Made by a program: the position numbers and the translations under genes
In this document: in pieces, positions 1-4,729 of the stretch
How positions within the stretch are numbered: the first letter of the stretch is position 1
How the letters are laid out: each line of letters opens with the position of its first letter
From: Microcaldota archaeon
GTDB taxonomy: Archaea; Micrarchaeota; Micrarchaeia; Norongarragalinales; CAINOH01
NCBI GenBank assembly: GCA_027371655.1
Contig: DAHXMR010000001.1
Span: 1 to 5,136 of the forward strand
Direction: 5' to 3'
DNA length: 5,136 bases
Notes under the pieces: model-generated
Database searches by the model: none
Told to the model about the DNA's origin: nothing
What the model saw: only the letters and a program-made list of their open reading frames with translations

Positions 1-41
1 TTTTACCGCCCAAAAACCGTGCTGCCGCTTTTTAAAAGCAG

Positions 42-71
42 TTTTAAAATAAGCCTTGGTTGTTTAAAATT
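42..71 (+). promoter_or_regulatory. Candidate promoter region of the alanine dehydrogenase-like gene
   Basis: Two archaeal TATA-like boxes precede the gene: TTTTAAAATA at 42-51 and TTTAAAAT at 63-70; a further AT-rich TTTAAAA lies at 31-37. With the usual spacing of about 26 nt from box to start, the first would begin transcription near 72 and leave a leader of about 32 nt containing the whole ribosome-binding site. The second would start near 92, inside that site, so the first is preferred. The 1-103 region shows no other gene. Confidence 0.4.
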
Positions 72-83
72 CGTTTCCAAGGC
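53..83 (+). repeat. Perfect 7-bp inverted repeat flanking a TATA-like box
   Basis: GCCTTGG (53-59) and CCAAGGC (77-83) are exact reverse complements separated by 17 nt. The dyad centre is near 68, inside the TTTAAAAT box at 63-70. It could be an operator for a dimeric repressor, or an RNA stem just before the ribosome-binding site if transcription starts upstream of 53. The symmetry is seen directly; the role is inferred. Confidence 0.4.
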
Positions 84-88
84 GCTTT

Positions 89-95
89 GGAGGGG
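89..95 (+). promoter_or_regulatory. Shine-Dalgarno sequence deciding the TTG start at 104
   Basis: GGAGGGG lies 8 nt before TTG at 104. No ATG or GTG in this frame has a comparable site, so the rare start codon is well supported. Confidence 0.75.
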
Positions 96-103
96 TTGTT
101 TTC

Positions 104-1066
104 TTGAAAACGCGGATTATCGGAAGGAACGAGGTTGAAAAGCTGCTTGCCATGCCGGACGTCCTGGCTGCGGTGGAAAAGGCCTTCGCGTCCGAATACG
201 AAATGCCGCCCAAAGTCTATTTGCCCCTTGAAAAGTACGGCGGCGACTTCCGCGCAATGCCCGCGTGGCTGGACCCCTACTGCGGGGTGAAGTGGGTCAA
301 CGTGCATCCCGGCAACCCCAAGAAATTCGGCCTGCCCACCGTAATGGCGACCTACATCCTGAACGACCCGAAAAACGCCCTTCCCCTTGCAGTGATGGAC
401 GCCACGTTGATCACCAATTTCCGCACCGGCGCTGCAGGCGGGGTTGCAACAAAGCACCTTGCCAACCCGGACGCGGGCACGCTTGGGCTCATTGGCGCCG
501 GTGCGCAGGCGCGCACGCAGGCAATGGCAATTGTTTTGGCAAGAAAAATACGGCAAGTCAGGGTATTCGACCTAAATGCGGCCAAGTGCGAGGCGTTCAA
601 GGAACAAATGCGGCCGTTGCTTGGATGCGAGGTTTCAGTTGCCCAAAGCGCGAAGGAAGCGTGCGATGCGGACGTTATTTCGACTTGCACGCCGGCGCGC
701 GGCCCCGTGGTGTTCAAGGAGTGGATCCGGCCCGGAACGCACATCAACGCAATCGGCGCCGACGCCCCGGGAAAGCAGGAACTGGATCCCGCCATTCTCC
801 AATCCGCAAAGATTGTGGTCGACAACTGGGAGCAGGCAAGCCACAGCGGGGAAATCAACGTCCCCCTTGGCAAAGGGTTGATTTCGCGGGAAAACATCGC
901 CGCGGAAATGAAGGAAGTCGTGCGCGGAAAAGCCGTGCGCAAAAGCAAGGGTGACATCACGCTTTTCGATTCCACCGGCCTTGCGGTGCAGGACGTGGCA
1001 ACCGCCGCGCTCGTTTACGAACAAGCCCGGCGGAAAAAAATCGGAACCGAAGTAGACCTGGTCTAG
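104..1066 (+). CDS. ala: Ornithine cyclodeaminase/mu-crystallin family protein, probable NAD-dependent alanine dehydrogenase (archaeal type)
   Basis: Cytosolic dehydrogenase of 320 residues, normal for the family. In Archaeoglobus the best-known archaeal member interconverts alanine and pyruvate plus ammonia with NAD(H); bacterial relatives cyclise ornithine to proline. The catalytic half carries family residues: R50 in DFRAMP, K63 in GVKWVNVHPGNP and R107 in TNFRTGAAGG. The Rossmann nucleotide site is GLIGAGAQA (about 128-136). IGADAPGKQELD (217-228) supplies the expected catalytic Asp at 220, and DSTGLAVQD (289-297) is the conserved C-terminal signature. The ADAPGKQEL form resembles archaeal alanine dehydrogenases more than ornithine cyclodeaminases, but substrate cannot be settled from sequence; an imine reductase is possible. 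The start is TTG at 104, chosen because a strong GGAGGGG lies 8 nt upstream and the protein then begins at the usual family N-terminus. It stands alone on this strand and meets the ribosomal operon tail-to-tail, so a functional link to it is unlikely. Confidence 0.88.
   Translation: MKTRIIGRNEVEKLLAMPDVLAAVEKAFASEYEMPPKVYLPLEKYGGDFRAMPAWLDPYCGVKWVNVHPGNPKKFGLPTVMATYILNDPKNALPLAVMDATLITNFRTGAAGGVATKHLANPDAGTLGLIGAGAQARTQAMAIVLARKIRQVRVFDLNAAKCEAFKEQMRPLLGCEVSVAQSAKEACDADVISTCTPARGPVVFKEWIRPGTHINAIGADAPGKQELDPAILQSAKIVVDNWEQASHSGEINVPLGKGLISRENIAAEMKEVVRGKAVRKSKGDITLFDSTGLAVQDVATAALVYEQARRKKIGTEVDLV
1034..1040 (-). terminator. Candidate T-tract terminator of the minus-strand operon
   Basis: On the - strand seven consecutive T (the A-run at 1034-1040 on +) lie 22 nt past the stop of the CsaA-like gene. 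Archaeal RNA polymerase can terminate at U-rich tracts without a hairpin. The tract sits inside the 3' end of the opposing gene, where it encodes Lys-Lys, so it may be coincidental. No similar tract follows the + strand gene closely. Confidence 0.3.
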
Positions 1067-1404
1067 AACAGCCTTCCGCCAAGGGGGGTTTCCTTGTCGG
1101 TCTTCACCAGCACGACTTTCCCGTTGTCGTCGGGAACGCCCAAGACGAGCACTTCGCTCCAGAACGGGCCGATTTTGCGGGGCGCGAAATTCACCACTCC
1201 GAGCACGAGCCTTCCTCTGAGCTCTTCTTTGGAATAGTTTTCGGTAATCTGCGCGCTTGACGATTTTATCCCGACGTGCGGGCCGAAGTCTATCTTCAGC
1301 TTGTACGCGGGCTTCAAGGCCTCCGGAAAGTCCTCGGCCTCGATTATCCTGCCCACGCGCACGTCGATTTTGCGAAATTCGTCAACGGAAATTTCCGCGG
1401 TCAT
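1063..1404 (-). CDS. csaA: CsaA-type tRNA-binding-domain (OB-fold) protein
   Basis: A 113-residue single-domain protein of the CsaA family, the same EMAP-II-like OB fold that occurs as the C-terminal tRNA-binding domain of some methionyl-tRNA synthetases. Nearly the whole length matches the family: FRKIDVRVGRI near 10-20, FPEALKPAYKLKIDFG near 26-41, IKSSSAQIT near 46-54, and VVNFAPRKIGPF then SEVLVLGV at about 70-90. Bacterial CsaA is described as a dimeric chaperone that binds unfolded proteins and helps protein export; archaeal members probably bind tRNA or unfolded proteins, with no proven target. The ATG at 1404 follows AGGT (1411-1414) by 6 nt. The gene starts 18 nt after the eL14 stop, so it is probably the last gene of the ribosomal/secY operon. 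Its TAG interlocks with the stop of the opposing gene. The family call is strong; the cellular role is open. Confidence 0.88.
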   Translation of the reverse strand: MTAEISVDEFRKIDVRVGRIIEAEDFPEALKPAYKLKIDFGPHVGIKSSSAQITENYSKEELRGRLVLGVVNFAPRKIGPFWSEVLVLGVPDDNGKVVLVKTDKETPLGGRLF

Positions 1405-1422
1405 TCGATTACCTGAAAAAAT

Positions 1423-1587
1423 TTATGCGACCGGCTCCAAATGCTGCACGTTGCAGCGCTTTACCTTTCCTTTGGCGTCCTTGACTTCGGCGAAGTTCCT
1501 GTCGACCAGGCGCACCACGGTCACGGTCTGCCCGGCCTTCCTGCCGCGTGTCTTTATGCATTTTTTTCCAGCTTCAATTGCACCCAT
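1423..1587 (-). CDS. rpl14e: Large ribosomal subunit protein eL14 (L14e), short KOW-only form
   Basis: A small gene of 54 codons, read on the - strand from ATG at 1587 to TAA at 1423-1425. The protein starts MGAIEAGKKCIKTRGRKAGQ and ends KRCNVQHLEPVA. This follows archaeal eL14: the MxAIExGxxCxKTxGRxAG opening of the KOW/SH3-like barrel, then VVRLVDRNF, and the closing R-C-N-x-x-H-L-E-P motif. Known archaeal eL14 proteins are usually about 75-95 residues, with a C-terminal helix after LEP; here the stop comes two residues after that motif, so only the RNA-binding barrel remains. A strong AAAGGTGA site (1593-1600) stands 5 nt before the ATG. The gene sits between cmk and the CsaA-like gene, the cmk-eL14 order being typical for archaea. 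eL14 is a large-subunit protein that binds 23S rRNA. Confidence 0.92.
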   Translation of the reverse strand: MGAIEAGKKCIKTRGRKAGQTVTVVRLVDRNFAEVKDAKGKVKRCNVQHLEPVA

Positions 1588-1592
1588 TTTGT

Positions 1593-1600
1593 TCACCTTT
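1593..1600 (-). promoter_or_regulatory. Shine-Dalgarno sequence of eL14
   Basis: On the - strand AAAGGTGA ends 5 nt before the ATG at 1587. GGTGA is the classic archaeal ribosome-binding core and confirms the start of this small gene. Confidence 0.75.
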
Positions 1601-1619
1601 TTTTAAAGCGTTATTTTGG

Positions 1620-2186
1620 TTATTTTGTTTTGCGGCTTTTTTGCGCCGCATCGATTATGATTTGCGCGACTTGCTTCGCATCGTTTTTCTCCGCGTCCAC
1701 GACAAGCGTGTGCGCGGGTTTTTTCGAAACGTCTATTCCGTAAAGCGCTTTGTAGCGCTTCCCGTTGTCCTCATCGCGCTTCTTCGTTTCCTGAAGCGTT
1801 TTTGCAAGCGGGGTTTTTTCGCGCTTTGCGATTCTTCTTGCGCGCTCTTCAAGCGGCACTTGAAGCCACGCCTTGAGCGTGAATTCCGGTTTTTGCCTTG
1901 CGCCTATTTTCGACAGCACGCGCGCGTCGCCGATCCATATCGCGAGCCTGCTTGCAAGCACGCACTCCTTGTTTTTCGCCGCGAATTCCGCCTGCTTTTT
2001 GTCAACAGCGTAATCGTATTCGGGATTGGCTTTTGCCGCCGCCTGCACTTGTGCGAAGGGCTTTTTCAAGTCCCTGGCAAGGTTGCGCAGCGTGTAGTTG
2101 ATGCGTTTTGCGCGCAGTTTTTCCGCCACTATTTTGGAGACGGTAGTGTTGCCGCAGCCGGACAATCCCGAAATCGCGATCCGCAT
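1620..2186 (-). CDS. cmk: Archaeal-type cytidylate kinase (CMP kinase)
   Basis: A 188-residue cytosolic P-loop kinase that phosphorylates CMP/dCMP to the diphosphate using ATP. The Walker A loop is GLSGCGNTT (7-15), a slightly unusual form of the GxxGxGxTT seen in archaeal CMP kinases. NPEYDYAVDKKQAEFAA (about 54-70) corresponds to the family's NMP-binding helix, and VLASRLAIWI (76-85) to its E-G-R-L-x-G-W segment, with Ser in place of Gly before Arg80. The lid and C-terminal signature ETKKRDEDNGKRYKALYGID (133-152) is well kept. ATG at 2186 is chosen because the P-loop then begins at residue 7, as in the family; the frame stays open upstream, but only by running over eL34. The ribosome-binding site is weak (GCGGTTG). 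The gene lies 29 nt after eL34 and 32 nt before eL14, its usual archaeal position. The Walker A form and the missing G-D pair before R34 differ from common family members. Confidence 0.88.
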   Translation of the reverse strand: MRIAISGLSGCGNTTVSKIVAEKLRAKRINYTLRNLARDLKKPFAQVQAAAKANPEYDYAVDKKQAEFAAKNKECVLASRLAIWIGDARVLSKIGARQKPEFTLKAWLQVPLEERARRIAKREKTPLAKTLQETKKRDEDNGKRYKALYGIDVSKKPAHTLVVDAEKNDAKQVAQIIIDAAQKSRKTK

Positions 2187-2215
2187 TTTTGCAGCAACCG
2201 CTTTCCACGTTGTAC

Positions 2216-2548
2216 CTAAAGCTTTATCGCGTCGATGTACTTGTGGTGGCGGAAGTCCACGTCTGCCTTGGACAGGGCGCCCGATTGCACGCGGGTCTTT
2301 TCGGTAATCACAAGCCGCGAGCAGTTTGCGCACAGCACGCCTCCGAACACGCGCTGCGGGCGCTTTTCGGTCTTGGAGAGCTTGCGCATTTCCGCAGTGC
2401 TCTTGTTGGGCACGGCGTTGAGCTTTGCGCCGCAAAGCGCGCACAGGACCTTGGCGGGCTTTTTGGTCTTGTATTTTTGGGACACCTTTCCGCCGGGGCT
2501 TTTGCGCTGCCTTTTGAGTGCCTGCCTGAATCGTGGAGCTGGAGCCAT
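2216..2548 (-). CDS. rpl34e: Large ribosomal subunit protein eL34 (L34e) with C-terminal extension
   Basis: A 110-residue zinc-ribbon ribosomal protein of the large subunit. The start MAPAPRFRQALKRQRKSPGG is the basic eL34 N-terminus. Cysteine pairs at 36/39 (CALC) and 73/76 (CANC) form the metal site, and ELRKLSKSEKRP-like TAEMRKLSKTEKRPQR (51-66) followed by VFGGVLC is the diagnostic core. Most archaeal eL34 proteins are about 90 residues and end shortly after the second Cys pair; here about 20 extra residues continue to DFRHHKYIDAIKL. The extension keeps the GC-rich third positions of its neighbours, so it looks like real coding sequence. ATG at 2548 is preferred over GTG at 2560 because GAGGTG (2558-2563) lies 9 nt upstream and overlaps the GTG. 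It lies between the EMC3-like gene and cmk, as in other archaea. Confidence 0.93.
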   Translation of the reverse strand: MAPAPRFRQALKRQRKSPGGKVSQKYKTKKPAKVLCALCGAKLNAVPNKSTAEMRKLSKTEKRPQRVFGGVLCANCSRLVITEKTRVQSGALSKADVDFRHHKYIDAIKL

Positions 2549-2557
2549 TCTTGAAAA

Positions 2558-2563
2558 CACCTC
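2558..2563 (-). promoter_or_regulatory. Shine-Dalgarno sequence of eL34
   Basis: On the - strand GAGGTG stands 9 nt before the ATG at 2548 and overlaps an alternative GTG at 2560, which excludes that GTG as the start. Confidence 0.6.
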
Positions 2564-2586
2564 TGATTTTGATTCTTCCTTGTATT

Positions 2587-2594
2587 GTTTAAAG
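2587..2594 (-). promoter_or_regulatory. Possible internal promoter (TATA-like box) ahead of eL34
   Basis: On the - strand CTTTAAAC lies just past the stop of the EMC3-like gene. Its centre is about 42 nt before the eL34 ATG, almost the same distance as the TTTAAATTT box before secY. It could start a second transcript for eL34-cmk-eL14-csaA. AT-rich gaps in a GC-rich genome produce such boxes by chance. Confidence 0.3.
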
Positions 2595-2600
2595 CTTAAA

Positions 2601-3116
2601 TTACTGTTTTTTCGAGAGCATTTTCGCCACGCGGGGTTCGAGGAAGGAGTAGAGCATTCCGAAGAAAAGCGTGCTGACGATGAAGAAACCCTTGGGGCCG
2701 TACGCCGCCTCCCTCAGGACTTGCAGCGAGAACACAGCGTTCACATGCAGGTCGAAGGGAAGGTGGATGACGAATCCTTTGAACGTTTCCATCAAAAACC
2801 CGGGATAGTGCGTGAGGAACGGCTCGCCTATGAGCACGAAGAACATGGGCATGACGATTATCATGGACTTCCAGGGCAGGAGCATCATTTCCTGCATCAT
2901 GCCCATCACCTGCTCTTCGCGCGCCTTCAGCTTCTTGAGCGCAACTTCGTCGTTCTTCTCCGTCGCCTTCTTGAATTCCTCCTGGAAATTCTTGATTTCG
3001 TCCTGTATTTCCTTCGTGCGCTTTTTTATCCCCATCTTGCTGTTCAAGAACTGGGAAACAACCGAGAAACCGCAGCCCGTTGCGAAAATCCAGGCGGCCG
3101 CGTTTTCAAGAACCAT
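2601..3116 (-). CDS. EMC3/TMCO1-type (DUF106) membrane protein of the Oxa1/YidC insertase superfamily
   Basis: A 171-residue membrane protein. Predicted helices run at about 4-24, 77-98 and 143-160. Between the first two lies a charged cytoplasmic stretch (29-70, rich in Lys and Glu) that should form a coiled coil, followed by a Met-rich segment EEQVMGMMQEMMLLPWK (67-83). This layout of an N-terminal helix, cytosolic coiled coil, and two further helices is that of the archaeal DUF106 proteins, which are related to eukaryotic EMC3 and TMCO1 and more distantly to YidC/Oxa1. The inferred job is inserting membrane proteins, probably in concert with SecY and the ribosome; direct biochemical evidence in archaea is limited. 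ATG at 3116 follows GTGAT (3123-3127), a five-base match to the archaeal site, by 6 nt. It starts 46 nt after secY, where it is commonly found, although the adenylate kinase gene that often separates the two is missing. Confidence 0.88.
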   Translation of the reverse strand: MVLENAAAWIFATGCGFSVVSQFLNSKMGIKKRTKEIQDEIKNFQEEFKKATEKNDEVALKKLKAREEQVMGMMQEMMLLPWKSMIIVMPMFFVLIGEPFLTHYPGFLMETFKGFVIHLPFDLHVNAVFSLQVLREAAYGPKGFFIVSTLFFGMLYSFLEPRVAKMLSKKQ

Positions 3117-3162
3117 TTTTCAATCACGAAACAAAGCGCGGCCAAAAACTGCCTGCCCGCGT

Positions 3163-4617
3163 TTACTTGACTATCTTGCCGAGCATGGGGTACATTTCGA
3201 ACACCTGCTGTTTTGCAAGGTCCTCGTAGAAGCGGTAAAGTATGCCCACGGTAAGCAGGATTCCCGTCCCAGTGCCCAGGGCCCCCGTGATGTCCGCAAA
3301 CCACGCGAGGATGCCTACGGCAATGCTTCCCAGAATCGTGATTACGGGAATGTAGCGTTCGAGGATTTTTTCAATCACGCGCGGGTCCTGGCGGAATCCG
3401 GGGATTTGCAGGCCCGAGCGGTTCAATTGCTCCGCAACGTTCTTGGGCCCCATTCCCGTGCTTTCCACCCAGAACCATCCGAACAGCACGCTGAGCGAGA
3501 CGAGGATTACCCCGTAGAAAAGTATGTGTATGAGCTCCGCAGGCGCGGTGTAAGCCTGCAGGTAGGTTTGGTATCCGCCGGTCATGAGCACTGGAGACGG
3601 CAGTGAAGTCGCGTAGTACGAAAGGCCGCACACGGGAACGTCGCCCACCGAGAAGAGGTTGTGGTTGATGTCGCACACGGGCCGGTTGTTAAGGTAGGGC
3701 CCGAACACCAGGGGCATTCCCGCGTTAGACATGAACATCCCGAACAATTGTATGTTGAGCATCACCGCCGAGGCGAGGATGACCGGGATGTTGCTCACGT
3801 AGAGGAATTTAAGGGGATAGCGCATTCCAAGGCCCCGCGCGCGGCCGTATGCTATTGGCAGCTCGATTTTCATTGCCTCGAAGTACACTGCGGCCAAAAA
3901 CACTATTGCCGCAAACAGCAGCGGCATCAGCGTCCAAAGCGAGGCGGCGAGGTTGGTGCCCGCGTTGACTATCGCCTGCGGAATCAGCCCTTCGGGGGTG
4001 TCCCCTCCAACCGGCGCAAGCGGGCTGAGCGCGCCCATTATCACCGTGCGCGACACGCCTGCCGCGATGAAAAGCGAAATGCCGCTTCCAATCCCGTATT
4101 TTTGCACCACTTCGTCCAAATACAACAGGATTATGGAGCCAAGCGCAAGCTGCACCACGACGAAAAGCACGCTTCCCAAGTCGTGGCTTATGAGGGGAAC
4201 ATATCCGTTGCCGCCTCCCGTGGGAAGCACGTAGATTACCGCCTCAAGCAGGCCCAGTATTATTGCGAGCAGCTTTTGCAGGCCCTGGAAAGTTTTCTTG
4301 TTTTCGGGATTGGACAAGTCAAGCGAAATGAGGCGCGCGCCGACCGCAAGCTGGAGGAAAATGCTTGCCAAAATTATTGGGCCAATTCCCGCGGTAATCA
4401 GGCTGCCTATCTTGCTTCCCAGGAGTATTTCGAGGCGCTCAAGGCCGCTTGCCTTTATCGCGGAAACGTCGACGCCCAAGGGGTAGATTTGCCCCAGGCC
4501 GAAGAAAATCAGAAGCGCGGCAAGGGTCCACAAAAGCTTTTCCTGCAGGCTTGGCGGCTGCTTCGGCCGCTTTACCTCGGGAAGCACGTTCAGAATGGGC
4601 TTGAGAAAGTTGAGCAT
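3163..4617 (-). CDS. secY: Protein translocase subunit SecY (Sec61 alpha)
   Basis: The central channel protein of the Sec translocon, 484 residues from ATG at 4617, with ten predicted membrane helices. The N-terminal amphipathic helix is LNFLKPILNVLPEVKRP; helix 1 is near 27-44; the plug and helix 2 region, ITAGIGPIILASIFLQL, is near 74-90. Other conserved parts are LYLDEVVQKYGIGSGISLFIAAGV (165-188, interrupted at the cytosolic turn), ELPIAYGRARG (252-262), FLYVSNIPVILASA (271-284, helix 7 lateral-gate side), WFWVESTGMGPK (381-392) and IPGFRQDPRVIEKIL (405-419, cytosolic loop before helix 9 that contacts the ribosome). It is about 50 residues longer than the Methanocaldococcus protein (436). 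Much of this is an external loop between helices 7 and 8 (about 300-358) holding the protein's only cysteines, C315 and C330. A TTG nine codons upstream (4644) is possible but sits too close to the promoter box. SecE and SecG/Sec61 beta are not in the window. Confidence 0.96.
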   Translation of the reverse strand: MLNFLKPILNVLPEVKRPKQPPSLQEKLLWTLAALLIFFGLGQIYPLGVDVSAIKASGLERLEILLGSKIGSLITAGIGPIILASIFLQLAVGARLISLDLSNPENKKTFQGLQKLLAIILGLLEAVIYVLPTGGGNGYVPLISHDLGSVLFVVVQLALGSIILLYLDEVVQKYGIGSGISLFIAAGVSRTVIMGALSPLAPVGGDTPEGLIPQAIVNAGTNLAASLWTLMPLLFAAIVFLAAVYFEAMKIELPIAYGRARGLGMRYPLKFLYVSNIPVILASAVMLNIQLFGMFMSNAGMPLVFGPYLNNRPVCDINHNLFSVGDVPVCGLSYYATSLPSPVLMTGGYQTYLQAYTAPAELIHILFYGVILVSLSVLFGWFWVESTGMGPKNVAEQLNRSGLQIPGFRQDPRVIEKILERYIPVITILGSIAVGILAWFADITGALGTGTGILLTVGILYRFYEDLAKQQVFEMYPMLGKIVK

Positions 4618-4655
4618 TTGGGCGCCACTGTTTTTTGATTTCAAACGCAGGCGGC

Positions 4656-4679
4656 AAATTTAAAGGTTGGCGAATTCGC
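4656..4679 (-). promoter_or_regulatory. Candidate secY promoter with adjacent palindrome
   Basis: On the - strand a TATA-like TTTAAATTT (4656-4664) is centred 43 nt before the secY ATG. Transcription would begin near 4634, leaving a leader of roughly 17 nt. Five bases upstream of the box lies a perfect 10-bp palindrome, GCGAATTCGC (4670-4679), where a transcription-factor site or regulator could bind. The 112-nt gap between uL15 and secY (4618-4729) is the widest in this cluster, which also suggests a separate promoter. Confidence 0.5.
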
Positions 4680-4729
4680 AGGTTGAGCCGCAATCCCGCC
4701 TCCTTTAGCACGCTGCCGTTTTTGGCGCG

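Noticed and set aside
27..39. Short palindrome GCTTTTTAAAAGC near the left edge as a terminator or hairpin
   Set aside because: With a one-base centre it cannot form an RNA hairpin with a proper loop, and it is expected in AT-rich promoter sequence.
44..556. Open frame of 170 codons on the - strand beneath the dehydrogenase gene
   Set aside because: The + strand frame has all catalytic and nucleotide-binding motifs of its family; this complement shows none.
2187..2444. Longer version of CMP kinase starting upstream of 2186
   Set aside because: The extra residues are Arg/Ala-rich, overlap most of eL34 in another frame and do not belong to the kinase family, whose P-loop lies close to the N-terminus.
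2235..3170. Open frame of 311 codons on the + strand across eL34 and the EMC3-like gene
   Set aside because: It spans two real - strand genes and their gap, has no family resemblance, and is explained by codon bias of the opposite strand.
3661..4638. Long open frame of 325 codons on the + strand antisense to secY
   Set aside because: It is the complement of a strongly conserved SecY sequence. Its product is His/Gln/Arg-rich, low in complexity and lacks a recognisable domain, which is what GC-rich third positions produce on the opposite strand.
4618..4644. TTG at 4644 as the secY start
   Set aside because: It would place the start only about 16 nt from the centre of the TATA-like box, upstream of the expected transcription start, and the family normally begins at the helix that starts with the ATG at 4617.
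4439..4711. Open frame of 90 codons on the - strand after a GGAGG motif in the uL15-secY gap
   Set aside because: It runs out of frame into secY, resembles no known family, and its tail is a frame-shifted reading of the SecY N-terminus.
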